A stretch of DNA of 64,000 nucleotides from an uncultured Prevotellaceae bacterium (GCA_900318535.1 ONKU01000001.1:1-64000), one strand, 5' to 3'; positions 50,915-61,407 are shown, counted from the first letter of the stretch. Numbers and translations: made by a program. The notes: generated by a model from the sequence alone, not told the origin.

Positions 50915-53900
50915 TTACATACCCAGACGCACGGTGAGGGTAAACTGCTTGGGGTTGGGCGATGCCACACCACCACTGTTGAAGAACTCAGGATCCTGGC
51001 CATTGAGCTTCTTGTCAGCATACAGCAGGCAGATGTTGGTGGCTGCCAGCTTCACTGATGCGTTAGTGAGACGCAAGTGTGAAATGAATGACTTGGGAAT
51101 GTCATAGGTCAAAGAGATCTCTTTCAGACGGATGAAGCCACCATCGGCAATGCGTGCAGTGCTGTAGTTGTAGGCATTGTAGGCCATACCCAGGTAATAG
51201 TTGGAGTAAGCCTGACGGCGTGATGCGATAGCGGGAACATCGGTATAGGCCTCATCACCGGGCAGTACCCAACGGTTCTTGAAGTCCTTGGTAAACGATG
51301 TCAAGTCACTGTAGCTGGACCTGAAAGTGGGATCAAGACGCAGCTTGTTACCAAATGCATAGGTCATAAACACATTCAGGTGGAAGCCCTTGAAGTCAAA
51401 GGTGTTTCCGAGACCGCCGGTGATGGTAGGATCAACGGGACCCTCATACTTGAGGAAGTCGAGGCTCTCAGTCTCCTGGAAGTTCAGACCCTCGTTAGAG
51501 ATTTCTCCAGACTCATCGATGACGAGGGGCAGACCGTGCTCGTCGAGACCGGCAAAGGGAATCGAGAAGATGGCACGGTGGGGATAGCCCTGGAGTGCGA
51601 AACCGGTACCGACAACCAAGTCGATGACGCGCGAGCGGGCCTGCAGCTTGGTAATCTTGGTATCAGCATAAGAGAACGTCAAGTCGGTAGTCCAACCGAA
51701 GTGACCCGGGCGCTTGGGCTGGATGTTATGAGACGTGAAGGTAAACTCGATACCGTGAGACTTCATCTCGGCTACGTTACCGAATTTCTCGGTCTCACCA
51801 CCAATACCCTCGGTGCGGATGCGGCCAATCAGGTCGAAGTTGTTGCGGACGAACCAGTCAAACACCACGTTGAAGCGGTTCCACAGCAGACCGAAGTCGA
51901 AACCAAGGTCAAACTCGTGCTTCTTCTCATAGGTAAGGTCGCTGTTACCCAGACCGCTCAGGTAGAGGGCCATCTCGTGGATATTGTGCTCCTGACGCCA
52001 ACGCAGGGTGGGATAATACAATGCCTCGGCATGACCAAGGGTCATGGGACCACTCTCGGCAGTAAGCGAGTAGCTCAAGCGCAACTTGGCATAGGAGAGT
52101 GTACCCTTCTGATACAAGCCCATGTTCTGGAAGAAGGGCTCATCACTGATGTTCCATGCACCCGACACGTTCCAGGTGGGGAGCCAACGGTTTTGTTTGG
52201 TGCGACCCATCTGGTTAGAACCCTCGTAGCGGATTGTTCCGTTAAGGATGTAACGTCCAAAGAGGGCATAGTTGAGGTTGGCAAAATAAGCCATATCGCG
52301 GCGGTGATACTCACCGATGCCGTAATAGGTACCATTCTCTTCCTGAATCTGCTTGAAGAGTTTGTGGTTGGTGTAAGGCAGATAGCCGTTAGCGTAAACC
52401 ACGCCCCAAGCGTCGAACGACTCGCGGAAACGGTCCAGACGCACGGCTTCCATACCGGCGAACAGGGCGAGAATGTGATCTCCATTATGGAAATCCTTCA
52501 TATACTGGCCTGATGCACGGAACGAGAAGGTCTTGGTGTTGTTCTTCTCGTAAAACAGCATACCACCCTTGTCAAGGATTGTCTCGGGGAGGCTGTTCTT
52601 GACATCGGGGTCAGTATAAAGGTAGGAGTTGCTGGAACGGATGATGGCGTTCTCAGGATCAATACCGGCACGATAGGCATTGGCCATGTTACTGTTGTCC
52701 ATCACATAGTGGTTCTGCTCAGAATTCACAACGCGCATCGAACCCAGGATGTTGAACTCCAGGGTCTGATCCTGCTTGATGATGGGCTTGTAGCTGAGCT
52801 CACCCTGGAACTTGAGGTCGGTCACATTAAGATCGATCGAGTTCTGGTCCAGCTCGTCAAAGATGTTGAACGAAGTGAAGTTGCGGTTGTAACGCATCTC
52901 GGGAGATACAGTACGAGCGGTGTTCAACGCGAAGCTGTAGGGGTTGATATCAAAGTCACGTCTCACCTCACCGAAAACGACGTCCACATTCTGGCTCAAG
53001 GTACCGGGAGCCTTCTGATCACGGAAGCTGTCGCTGTTCAGGATCTTGAGTCTCAGATTGTCGGTGATATTGTAGATGGCGTTAGCGTTGAATGTGTAAC
53101 GCTCAACACGGCTGCTCTTGTACCATCCCGGATCGAGCATTACCGAAGCCGAGGTGTAAAACGAGCCCTTGTCGGTACCACCAGAGATGCTTACCGAGTG
53201 GTTCTGCATGATATTGTTGTTGAACAACAGGTCAAACCAGTCGGTGTTGCGGAACTCGGCCTCACGCAAGAAGTTGTTGCGAGCCTGCTGTGTGTTGGGC
53301 AGGGCATAAGTGCCGGTCTCAGGGTCGTAGGTATTGATCAGGTTATACATCTGACCATAGATACCCGATGTGCTACCGTTTACCAGGCTGGCATACTCGA
53401 GCCAACCCTTCTGCTCCATCTCGCGCAAGATACTCATCTGCTCCTGGGAGGTGCAGATGTTGAAGTCGCGGTAGTTGGGCTTGAGTCGGTAGGTGAACTC
53501 ACCGGTATAGTTGATTGAGCTAGTACCCTTGCGGCCGGTCTTGGTGGTAATAACGATCACACCAGCGTTAGCCTTGGCACCATAGATCGAAGTTGCGGAA
53601 CCGTCCTTCAGAATCTGGAAGCTCTCGATATCGTCGGCATTCAAGCCAGCCACAGCCGAGGCAATCAGCGTGTTGGCATCACCCGACGAGAGGTCATCGG
53701 CGCTAATCTCCACATTGTCCTCGAGTACCACGCCATCGACAACCCACAGGGGCTTGGAGCTACCGTAGATTGAGGTTGCACCGCGCACGCGGATCTTGGG
53801 AGCGGTACCAAAGGTACCCGACACGTTCTGTACCTGCACACCCGAGACGCGGCCTTCCAGACCACGGCTGACGTCGGCAACACCCGAGAGTTTGGTTTTC

Positions 53901-54268
53901 TCGGCATCGACGCTCTGGGTAGCACCGGTGAAGAGTCGTTTATCCACCTTCTGGTAACCGGTGACAACGACCTCGTTGAGTACCTCTCCCTTGGGCTTGA
54001 GGACAATGGTCATGCCAGACTTACCGGCGACCACTTCATCTTCATAACCCACGTAGGTAATCTTAATCTTGGTGCCTGCTGGCACATTCAAGGTAAAATG
54101 ACCGTCAATATCGGTAGCGACGCCGTTCTTGGGATTGCTCTGCTGAACGACAGACGCGCCGATGACAGGTTCATTGTTCTCGTCAAGCACAGTACCATTC
54201 ACCTGAGCCGATACGCCCAGCGCGGCTAGTGCCATGACAAGGAACAAGAGTAAATGTTTTAGACTCAT
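50915..54268 (-). CDS. SusC/RagA family TonB-dependent outer-membrane transporter
   Basis: This 1117-residue beta-barrel transporter has a signal peptide (MSLKHLLLFLVMALAALGVS), a carboxypeptidase-like domain (VNGTVLDENNEPVIGASVVQ), then a TonB-box region (VVVTGYQ) and plug (VRGATSIYGSSKPLWVVDGV, SATSIYGAKANAGVIVITTK). The barrel ends in a typical C-terminal strand (KQFTLTVRLGM). It imports nutrients with SusD using TonB energy. No SusR-type regulator or anti-sigma pair lies beside it, and there is no N-terminal STN signalling domain. Confidence 0.97.
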   Translation of the reverse strand: MSLKHLLLFLVMALAALGVSAQVNGTVLDENNEPVIGASVVQQSNPKNGVATDIDGHFTLNVPAGTKIKITYVGYEDEVVAGKSGMTIVLKPKGEVLNEVVVTGYQKVDKRLFTGATQSVDAEKTKLSGVADVSRGLEGRVSGVQVQNVSGTFGTAPKIRVRGATSIYGSSKPLWVVDGVVLEDNVEISADDLSSGDANTLIASAVAGLNADDIESFQILKDGSATSIYGAKANAGVIVITTKTGRKGTSSINYTGEFTYRLKPNYRDFNICTSQEQMSILREMEQKGWLEYASLVNGSTSGIYGQMYNLINTYDPETGTYALPNTQQARNNFLREAEFRNTDWFDLLFNNNIMQNHSVSISGGTDKGSFYTSASVMLDPGWYKSSRVERYTFNANAIYNITDNLRLKILNSDSFRDQKAPGTLSQNVDVVFGEVRRDFDINPYSFALNTARTVSPEMRYNRNFTSFNIFDELDQNSIDLNVTDLKFQGELSYKPIIKQDQTLEFNILGSMRVVNSEQNHYVMDNSNMANAYRAGIDPENAIIRSSNSYLYTDPDVKNSLPETILDKGGMLFYEKNNTKTFSFRASGQYMKDFHNGDHILALFAGMEAVRLDRFRESFDAWGVVYANGYLPYTNHKLFKQIQEENGTYYGIGEYHRRDMAYFANLNYALFGRYILNGTIRYEGSNQMGRTKQNRWLPTWNVSGAWNISDEPFFQNMGLYQKGTLSYAKLRLSYSLTAESGPMTLGHAEALYYPTLRWRQEHNIHEMALYLSGLGNSDLTYEKKHEFDLGFDFGLLWNRFNVVFDWFVRNNFDLIGRIRTEGIGGETEKFGNVAEMKSHGIEFTFTSHNIQPKRPGHFGWTTDLTFSYADTKITKLQARSRVIDLVVGTGFALQGYPHRAIFSIPFAGLDEHGLPLVIDESGEISNEGLNFQETESLDFLKYEGPVDPTITGGLGNTFDFKGFHLNVFMTYAFGNKLRLDPTFRSSYSDLTSFTKDFKNRWVLPGDEAYTDVPAIASRRQAYSNYYLGMAYNAYNYSTARIADGGFIRLKEISLTYDIPKSFISHLRLTNASVKLAATNICLLYADKKLNGQDPEFFNSGGVASPNPKQFTLTVRLGM

Positions 54269-54859
54269 AAAATTTAGTTTAATTGTTAATTATTAAGTTT
54301 AAGTTGATGTCGTCATCGATTACCTTTTCCTCTATGAACATGGCTTCAAAACTATAGAATTCACTCTGACCAATGATAAAAAAATACCATAGCGGTCACA
54401 TGAAACACTTTTCACACAATCCCTACAACAGATTGGATTAGTACAAGTTCTTAGTTTCTTAACACCACATCTTAAAAAAGAAAGGCTTGCAAAGTTAATT
54501 GTTTTTTTTTAATTTAATGTGAATCTGTCAAAAACTTTTCATTTTTTTTTGCCAAAATGCTATTTCAGCCATATAACACACTCAAAATCAGCAAAGTACA
54601 ACAAATCAAGGCGCAAAGCGCCACAATCAGCTATCAATCAAACAATTATACCCTCTCCGACCCCTTGTGGCGAGATTTCGGCGCTCTTACCGAAAACGAG
54701 GATACCGCACCCAGCCGTCCCGATGCGGCAGCAGTTACCAGGCACAATACGCGCCGCCATGCACTTTTTTCAGCCGACAAGGGATGGAAATCTGCGGGAA
54801 ATGAAGTAATTTTGCACTCACGGGCCATCAACGGCCGACATTAAGCGAGACAACAGTAC
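54269..54859. other. Divergent intergenic region susC / RluA gene
   Basis: This 591-nt region has no convincing gene. A TAACTTTG box on the minus strand (54497-54490) may start the susC transcript, giving a leader of about 215 nt. A TAATTTTG box (54807-54814, plus) lies before the RluA gene. Two overlapping 95-residue plus-strand frames at 54519-54844 were rejected for lack of any homology-like pattern. Confidence 0.6.
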
Positions 54860-55528
54860 ATGGAAGTAGTTTACGACGACAACCATATCATCATCGTCAA
54901 CAAGAGCGCAGGCGAGCTGGTGCAGGGCGACCGCACGGGAGACCCCACGCTCATTGACTCGGTGAAGGCATGGATCAAGGAAAAATATGACAAGCCGGGC
55001 AACGTGTTTCTGGGAGTGACCCACCGCATCGACCGCCCGACGTGCGGGCTCGTGGTTATGGCCAAGACCAGCAAGGGCCTCTCACGCATGAACGAGCTGT
55101 TCCGCAAGGGTGATGTGCACAAGACCTATTGGGCCGTTGTGGGCAATCAACCCCCTGAGCCCGAGGGCACTCTCACCCATTACCTCAAGAGTGTGGAAAG
55201 CAACAACAAGACCCACGTGAGCATCGTGCCGCGCGAGGGGCACCAGAAAGCGGTGCTCAACTATCGCGTCATCGCCTCCAGCCAGCGCTACTGGCTGCTG
55301 GAAATTGACCTCATCACCGGGCGCAAGCATCAAATCAGGGCCCAACTGTCGGCCATCGGCTGCCCCATCAAGGGCGACCTGAAATACGGCGCCCCGCGCA
55401 GCAACCCCGACGGCGGCATCTCGTTGCAGGCCCACCGCATCCGTTTCACACACCCCGTGAGCGGCAAGGAGATCGACATCACCGCCCCGATGCCCGAGGG
55501 GTTCAAGCGATTGGGTTTTGACATTTGA
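54860..55528 (+). CDS. RluA family pseudouridine synthase
   Basis: This 222-residue enzyme converts uridine to pseudouridine in rRNA or tRNA. It has the [15 protein letters not shown] motif with its catalytic Asp at about 57, [19 protein letters not shown] near 153, and the C-terminal [14 protein letters not shown]. It lacks an S4 domain and is short, like RluA/RluC-minimal members. The target position cannot be told. The fumarase promoter lies in its 3' end. Confidence 0.93.
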   Translation: MEVVYDDNHIIIVNKSAGELVQGDRTGDPTLIDSVKAWIKEKYDKPGNVFLGVTHRIDRPTCGLVVMAKTSKGLSRMNELFRKGDVHKTYWAVVGNQPPEPEGTLTHYLKSVESNNKTHVSIVPREGHQKAVLNYRVIASSQRYWLLEIDLITGRKHQIRAQLSAIGCPIKGDLKYGAPRSNPDGGISLQAHRIRFTHPVSGKEIDITAPMPEGFKRLGFDI

Positions 55529-55547
55529 AGAATTATCGCTAATTTTG
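55517..55547 (+). promoter_or_regulatory. Promoter of the fumarase gene
   Basis: TTTG (55517-55520), a 19-nt spacer and TAATTTTG (55540-55547) match the consensus. The -33 box lies within the RluA coding sequence, nine bases before its stop codon. Confidence 0.7.
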
Positions 55548-55592
55548 CAGCACAGAAATCAACAATTAACCCAAATAACTCAAAAACGAATT

Positions 55593-57218
55593 ATGGCAAA
55601 CAATCCTGAATTCCGCTATGCGCCCATGTTCCAGTTGGGCAAAGATGAAACCGAATACTACAAGCTGACCAGCGACTACGTGTCGGTGGGCGAGTTTGAG
55701 GGCAAACCCATCCTCAAAATCGAGCCCGAGGCACTGACGATGCTGGCCCAGCAGGCCTTCCGCGACGTGAACTTCCTGCTGCGCCGCTCCCACAACGAGC
55801 AGGTAGCCAAGATCCTACGCGACCCCGAGGCCAGCGACAACGACAAGTATGTGGCATTGACCTTCTTGCGCAATGCCGAGGTGGCCGCCAAGGGTCAGCT
55901 GCCCTTGTGCCAGGATACCGGCACCGCCATCATCCACGGCGAGAAAGGCCAGCAGGTGTGGACCGGATTCTGTGACGAGGAAGCCCTCGCCCGCGGCGTC
56001 TACAACACCTACACCCAGGAGAACCTGCGCTACTCCCAGAATGCCCCGCTGAGCATGTATGAGGAGGTGAACACTCGCTGCAACCTTCCCGCCCAGATTG
56101 ACCTGGAATGCGCCGAGGGCATGGAGTACCATTTCCTGTGCGTCACCAAGGGTGGCGGCAGCGCCAACAAGACCTACCTGTACCAGATGACCAAGGCCGT
56201 TCTCAACCCCGGCACGCTGGTTCCCTTCCTGGTCGAGAAGATGCGCACCCTGGGCACCGCAGCCTGCCCGCCCTATCACATCGCCTTTGTCATTGGCGGC
56301 ACCAGCGCCGAGAAGAACCTGCTCACCGTGAAGCTGGCATCGACCCACTACTATGACAACCTGCCCACCACGGGCGACGAGACCGGACGCGCCTTCCGCG
56401 ACGTGGAACTGGAGAAGCAAGTCCTCGAGGAGGCTTACAAGATCGGCTTGGGCGCACAGTTCGGCGGCAAGTACATGGCTCATGACGTGCGCATCGTGCG
56501 TCTGCCGCGCCATGGTGCATCGTGCCCCATCGGCTTGGGCGTGAGCTGCAGTGCAGACCGTAACATCAAGGCCAAAATCAACAAGGACGGCGTGTGGATC
56601 GAGAAACTCGACGACAAGCCCACCGAACTGATTCCCGAGGAGCTGCGCCAGGCTGGCGAGGGCGACGGCATCAAGATTGACCTGGACCGTCCCATGAGCG
56701 AGACCCTTGCCATCCTCGACAAGTATCCCGTTTCGACACGCGTATCGCTCAGCGGAACCATCATTGTGGGCCGCGACATCGCCCATGCCAAGTGGAAAGA
56801 GCGCTACGACCGCGGTGACGGCATTCCCCAGTACATCAAGGACCACCCCGTACTGTATGCCGGCCCCGCCAAAACGCCTCAGGGTATGCCTTGCGGATCA
56901 ATGGGTCCGACGACGGCTAACCGCATGGATCCCTATGTTGACCTGTTCCAGAGCCTGGGCGGCAGCATGGTCATGATCGCTAAGGGCAACCGCAGCCAGG
57001 AAGTGACCGACGCCTGCAAGAAGCACGGCGGTTTCTACCTGGGAAGCATCGGCGGTCCCGCAGCCATCCTGTCACAGGAGAGCATCAAGAGCATCGAGTG
57101 CGTCGAGTATCCCGAATTGGGCATGGAAGCCGTGTGGAAAATCCGTGTCGTTGACTTCCCCGCTTTCATCCTGGTGGACAACAAGGGCAACGATTTCTTT
57201 AAGAAAATCGGCCTGTAA
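55593..57218 (+). CDS. fumA: Class I fumarate hydratase (Fe-S)
   Basis: This 541-residue enzyme interconverts fumarate and malate, here likely in the reductive branch feeding fumarate reductase. Class I Fe-S fumarase motifs include [55 protein letters not shown], and [15 protein letters not shown]. The cysteines for the 4Fe-4S cluster are at about 104, 228 and 433. The ATG at 55593 is used; an apparent upstream frame start lies inside the promoter. It is followed by a strong terminator. Confidence 0.95.
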   Translation: MANNPEFRYAPMFQLGKDETEYYKLTSDYVSVGEFEGKPILKIEPEALTMLAQQAFRDVNFLLRRSHNEQVAKILRDPEASDNDKYVALTFLRNAEVAAKGQLPLCQDTGTAIIHGEKGQQVWTGFCDEEALARGVYNTYTQENLRYSQNAPLSMYEEVNTRCNLPAQIDLECAEGMEYHFLCVTKGGGSANKTYLYQMTKAVLNPGTLVPFLVEKMRTLGTAACPPYHIAFVIGGTSAEKNLLTVKLASTHYYDNLPTTGDETGRAFRDVELEKQVLEEAYKIGLGAQFGGKYMAHDVRIVRLPRHGASCPIGLGVSCSADRNIKAKINKDGVWIEKLDDKPTELIPEELRQAGEGDGIKIDLDRPMSETLAILDKYPVSTRVSLSGTIIVGRDIAHAKWKERYDRGDGIPQYIKDHPVLYAGPAKTPQGMPCGSMGPTTANRMDPYVDLFQSLGGSMVMIAKGNRSQEVTDACKKHGGFYLGSIGGPAAILSQESIKSIECVEYPELGMEAVWKIRVVDFPAFILVDNKGNDFFKKIGL

Positions 57219-57245
57219 GTCCTGCATTCCTTGATCGAATCTTTA

Positions 57246-57286
57246 CGCCGCGTGACCCGCTTTGTAGGGTTCACGCGGCGATTTTT
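57246..57286 (+). terminator. Terminator of fumA
   Basis: CGCCGCGTGACCC and GGGTTCACGCGGCG form a 13-bp stem (one bulge) around GCTTTGTA, followed by ATTTTTAC, 28 nt after the stop codon. Confidence 0.85.
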
Positions 57287-57361
57287 ACACTAAAAAGACC
57301 CGAAACCCCTACTGTTTTTGGTAAAAATATGTTAAATAGCACATTTTTCCAGCAAAAACTC

Positions 57362-57391
57362 TTGTCATGTCGCAAAAAAGCAATACCTTTG
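57362..57391 (+). promoter_or_regulatory. Promoter of the initiator tRNA
   Basis: CTTG (57361-57364), a 19-nt spacer and TACCTTTG (57384-57391) lie 12 nt before the mature tRNA. Confidence 0.65.
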
Positions 57392-57402
57392 CACTCGCAA
57401 AT

Positions 57403-57474
57403 TGCGGGATGGAGCAGTGGCAGCTCGTTGGGCTCATAACCCAAAGGTCGTCAGTTCGAGTCTGGCTCCCGCTA
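57403..57474 (+). tRNA. Initiator tRNA-Met (CAT)
   Basis: The cloverleaf has anticodon loop CTCATAA. Initiator features are a mismatched 1-72 pair (T1 and T72), three consecutive G-C pairs in the anticodon stem (GGG/CCC at 57430-57432 and 57440-57442), and A11:U24 in the D stem. The discriminator is A73 and CCA is not encoded. Confidence 0.93.
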
Positions 57475-57602
57475 CTAAGATGGAGGTCAAGCGACATGCT
57501 TGGCCTCTGTTTTTTTGTATCATTTTAAGGCGAAAACCATTCCATGACTTGCACAATTCCCGAAACTTGTGTACATTTGCTAAACTAAATCAATGGGTTG
57601 TT

Positions 57603-58781
57603 ATGAAACAGATAGCAGTACTATTCGAGGGTGACATCAATCGGCGATTAGGCGTTTTCAATGCGGTCATCAACCGCGTGAAACACTTGCAAGAAGTGGC
57701 TGATTACAAAATTGATGTCCACATGTTGCAGGTCTATGACGGGTGGCTCATGCGCCGCCTTCGCCACACCCAAAAGGTGCATTATCGCCCTGATGGAATT
57801 GTAGCCGACGGAGTGAAAGTACACATCACGTGGTTCCGCCGCCGCTGGAGCGATGCCATCATGCACCGCCTGTTTCACAAACCGCCCCGTGCGCTGATGC
57901 ACCGCCTGCATCGCCTTGGGTGGGAAATGCGCGATCACGACCTGGTGAGCGCCCACGACCGCATCGTGGGACACGCCGCGGCATTTGCCGGAAAACAGCT
58001 CCACATCCCTAGTTTCATCACCTGGCACGGAGCCAGCATTTACACCGACCCACCGCGTGACCCGATGATTAAAGAGTTGACCATCAAGCTGCTGCACAGC
58101 GTCACCTGCAACTTCTTCGTCAGCCAAGGCCTGCTCGACAAGGCGCATGCCGAATTGACCGATGGTTTCCCCGCCGAGGTGCTGCTCAATGGTGCCAGCG
58201 CTCAGTTCTGCCGCTACAGCGACGAGCGCCGCGCCCAGTTGCGCGAGAAATATGAAGCGAACGACGGCAAAAAAGTAGTGGCTTTTGTCGGCCGTTTTGA
58301 GCCTGTTAAAAACGTCACCTTGCTGCCAGACATCTATAAGATGTTCGAGGACAAGTATGGTAAGGAACTGACTTTCTGGGCAATCGGAGACGGCATTCAA
58401 CTCGATGAGACACGCCGGCTCATGGACGAGAAGGGAGTTAAATGCCACTTCACCGGCAAGGTGCCTCCTGAAGAGATCCCTGACCTGCTCAACTGCGTTG
58501 ACCTGCTCGTGTTGCCCAGCAGCCTCGAGGGTCTGCCGCTCGTTGTCATCGAGGCCTTGTCGTGTGGCGCACACGTTGTGGCCACCAATGTCATCGGCAC
58601 CGCCGAAGCCGTTGGACGTGAAAACGCCATCGACTTGGGCGACAACTTTATCGAGCGTTTCACCGATCGTGGAGCACAATTACTCATGGGCGACATCGAC
58701 CAACAACTGCCTCCCGAAGTGAGCTGGACGGCCACCGCAGCCAAAGAAAACAGCATATATCAATCATATCTTAATCAATAA
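57603..58781 (+). CDS. Glycosyltransferase family 4 protein
   Basis: This 392-residue cytosolic or peripheral enzyme has a GT-B fold. The C-terminal lobe has VAFVGRFEPVKNVTLL, PPEEIPDLLNCVDLLVLPSS, EGLPLVVIEALSCGAHVVAT with the catalytic E-x7-E. The ATG at 57603 (MKQIAVLFEGDINRRLGVFN) is used, since upstream codons fall in the tRNA. The donor and acceptor are unknown and it stands alone between a tRNA and priA. Confidence 0.9.
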   Translation: MKQIAVLFEGDINRRLGVFNAVINRVKHLQEVADYKIDVHMLQVYDGWLMRRLRHTQKVHYRPDGIVADGVKVHITWFRRRWSDAIMHRLFHKPPRALMHRLHRLGWEMRDHDLVSAHDRIVGHAAAFAGKQLHIPSFITWHGASIYTDPPRDPMIKELTIKLLHSVTCNFFVSQGLLDKAHAELTDGFPAEVLLNGASAQFCRYSDERRAQLREKYEANDGKKVVAFVGRFEPVKNVTLLPDIYKMFEDKYGKELTFWAIGDGIQLDETRRLMDEKGVKCHFTGKVPPEEIPDLLNCVDLLVLPSSLEGLPLVVIEALSCGAHVVATNVIGTAEAVGRENAIDLGDNFIERFTDRGAQLLMGDIDQQLPPEVSWTATAAKENSIYQSYLNQ

Positions 58782-58944
58782 ATTGATTGAGATTAGCTTA
58801 TATACTATTACTTAAAGTAACACTTTTATTTAATTATAGTTGTTATTATTTGACAAATCACACCATTTATTACAACTCTTATTGATTGATTTTCACTGAA
58901 AATAAATTATAATTTTAAAGTAATCGTTTAAGACACTCAAAAAT

Positions 58945-61407
58945 ATGCCCAAATTTGCCGAAACATTGCTGCCGTTGGCCCTTCCTGGCACCTATACCTA
59001 CCGTATTCCTGAGGGAATGCAGCTGTCCATCGGCATGCGCGTTCTGGTTCCGTTTGGGCGCAAAAAAATCTTTACGGCCATCGTCGTCACCTTGCACGAC
59101 AGGGAACCGGCGGGCTATGATGTGAAAGAGATTTTGAGCACTCTTGATGAGAAGCCCATCCTGCGTCATCCGCAATTGGACTTCTGGCAATGGATCGCCG
59201 ATTATTATCTGTGCTCGATGGGCGAGGTCTATAAGGCAGCATTACCAACCGGTCTCAAGGTGGAAAGTGAGACCACCATCAGCGCCAACCCCGATTTCGA
59301 AGAGAGTGAGCCTGGCCAGCTGACCGACCATGAGCGGGTGATTCTAGACTTCACCGCCCAACGCGGACGCGTCCAGATTGCCGAAATTGCCCGTGCAACC
59401 GGATTCAAGACCGTAGAACGAATTGTCAGCCACTTGTTGGATATGGATGCGCTGCATGTGAGTGAGCGCGTCGTTGACAACTATCGGCCTAAGACTGAGG
59501 CATGTGTGCGCCTGACCGTCGCACGTGAAGATGAAGAGAAACTGCATCAATTCTTTGACCAGCTCAAGCGTGCACCCAAGCAGGAATCACTGTTGCTCGC
59601 CTATCTGGACATGTCGCGCTGGCTGCAGAACGGCGAGACGCGCGAGGTAAGCAAGGAAAATCTGCTGAAACGGGCAGGCGTGAGCGGCGCCGTGCTACAC
59701 GAGGCAGTGAAACGCGGCCTATTCGAAATTTACAAAAAGGAAATCAACCGCTTTGCCGATCTGGGCAGCATACTTGAGGTGCCGCCCGCACTGAGTGAGG
59801 AGCAACAGCGGGCCTACAAGGAAATCCACCAGTCGATGCGCCAACACGCCATCACTCTGCTGCATGGCGTCACCAGCAGCGGCAAGACGTCGGTCTATAT
59901 GCACTTGATTACCGATGCATTGAAGTTGGGCAAACAGGTACTCTATCTCGTTCCCGAGATTGCGCTGACGACCCAGTTGACGCGCCGTTTGCGCCGCATT
60001 TTCGGTGACAAACTGCTCATCTATCACTCCAAGTTCAGCGACAACGAGCGCGTGGACATCTGGAAGCGCCTGCTCGACAGCAATGAGCCGTGTGTAGTCA
60101 TCGGCGTGCGGTCATCGGTATTTCTCCCCTACTCCAACCTGGGCCTTGTCATCGTTGACGAGGAGCATGACAGCAGCTACAAGCAGCAGGACCCCGCTCC
60201 ACGCTACAACGGGCGAAATGCGGCTCTGGTGCTTGCTCAGATGCACGGAGCCAAAACCTTATTAGGCTCGGCAACACCTGCCATCGAGGTCTATCATCTT
60301 GCCCTGGAAGGCCGATACGGTCTGGTGAAGCTGATGACCCGCTATGGTGATATACAGATGCCTGACGTCAAGGTCATCGATACTATAGACGCGCGCAAGC
60401 GACGCGAGATGCAAGGCATGTTCAGCAACGAGCTGATCGCCAACTGCCGCAAGGCTCTTGATCACGGAGAGCAGGTCATCCTGTTCCAAAACCGCCGCGG
60501 CTACTCGCCGATGGTGCGCTGCAAGGAGTGCGGCACCGTTCCCAAGTGCGAGAACTGCGATGTCTCGCTCACCTACCACAAGCACAACCGCAGCCTGGTG
60601 TGCCACTACTGCGGCTACACGATTCCCCTGCCCGACCTGTGCCCTGCCTGCCAACTGCCAGGGCTGGAAATCATCGGCTACGGCACGGAGCGCATCGAGG
60701 ACGACATCGATGCCCTGTTCCCCGGTGAGAAAATCTCCCGCATGGACCTGGACACGACCCGCAGCAAGAACAGCTACGACCGCATCATCGACGAGTTCTC
60801 ACAACATCGCACCAACATCCTGGTGGGCACGCAAATGGTCACCAAAGGACTGGACTTTGACGCGGTGAGCATCGTGGGCATCCTCAATGCCGACACCATG
60901 ATCAATTTCCCGGACTTCCGCAGTCACGAGCGGGCCTTTGACATGCTGGAGCAGGTGTCGGGACGCGCCGGACGCGCCCACAAGCAGGGACAAGTGATTA
61001 TCCAGACCAGCCAGCCTGGCCACGACGTCATCAAGTTTGTCCAAACGCATGACTATGAGGGATTTTACCAGCACGAACTGGCTGACCGCCAGAAGTTTGG
61101 CTATCCGCCATTCACTAAGGTCATCAACATCTACCTCAAGCACCGTGACGATGCCACAGTGGGCGAAATCGCCGTACGTTACAGCGGCCTGCTGCGACAG
61201 GTGTTCGGCACACGCGTGTTAGGGCCTATGTCACCGCTGGTGGCCCGGGTACAGAACCTCTACATCCGCCAGATTACCCTCAAGATGGAGACTGCCGCCT
61301 CGATGACCAAGGTCAAGGGCATCCTGAGAGACTTGTACGAGCGCATGCTTGCCGCCGACGCCCGCATGAAGGCGGTGCGCCTCTATTACGACGTCGATCC
61401 CGTCTAG
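58945..61407 (+). CDS. priA: Primosomal protein N' (replication restart helicase PriA)
   Basis: The 820-residue helicase restarts stalled replication forks. It has a 3'-DNA-binding N-terminal domain, a winged-helix region, Walker A GVTSSGKTSVYMH, DEEHDSSYKQQDP (DEAH-like), and a zinc-binding cysteine set (CKECGTVPKCENC, CHYCGYTIPLPDLCPAC). Motif V-VI sequence (VGTQMVTKGLDFDAVSIVG, QVSGRAGR) follows. Length is normal. An AT-rich 160-nt gap precedes it. Confidence 0.97.
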   Translation: MPKFAETLLPLALPGTYTYRIPEGMQLSIGMRVLVPFGRKKIFTAIVVTLHDREPAGYDVKEILSTLDEKPILRHPQLDFWQWIADYYLCSMGEVYKAALPTGLKVESETTISANPDFEESEPGQLTDHERVILDFTAQRGRVQIAEIARATGFKTVERIVSHLLDMDALHVSERVVDNYRPKTEACVRLTVAREDEEKLHQFFDQLKRAPKQESLLLAYLDMSRWLQNGETREVSKENLLKRAGVSGAVLHEAVKRGLFEIYKKEINRFADLGSILEVPPALSEEQQRAYKEIHQSMRQHAITLLHGVTSSGKTSVYMHLITDALKLGKQVLYLVPEIALTTQLTRRLRRIFGDKLLIYHSKFSDNERVDIWKRLLDSNEPCVVIGVRSSVFLPYSNLGLVIVDEEHDSSYKQQDPAPRYNGRNAALVLAQMHGAKTLLGSATPAIEVYHLALEGRYGLVKLMTRYGDIQMPDVKVIDTIDARKRREMQGMFSNELIANCRKALDHGEQVILFQNRRGYSPMVRCKECGTVPKCENCDVSLTYHKHNRSLVCHYCGYTIPLPDLCPACQLPGLEIIGYGTERIEDDIDALFPGEKISRMDLDTTRSKNSYDRIIDEFSQHRTNILVGTQMVTKGLDFDAVSIVGILNADTMINFPDFRSHERAFDMLEQVSGRAGRAHKQGQVIIQTSQPGHDVIKFVQTHDYEGFYQHELADRQKFGYPPFTKVINIYLKHRDDATVGEIAVRYSGLLRQVFGTRVLGPMSPLVARVQNLYIRQITLKMETAASMTKVKGILRDLYERMLAADARMKAVRLYYDVDPV

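Noticed and set aside
54519-54844. Two overlapping plus-strand frames of about 95 residues before the RluA gene
   Set aside because: They lie in promoter-type AT-rich DNA, conflict with each other, and show no signal peptide, motif or Bacteroidetes-like codon use.
57402-57602. Upstream extension of the glycosyltransferase frame
   Set aside because: It runs through the initiator tRNA; the ATG at 57603 gives a normal GT4 start.
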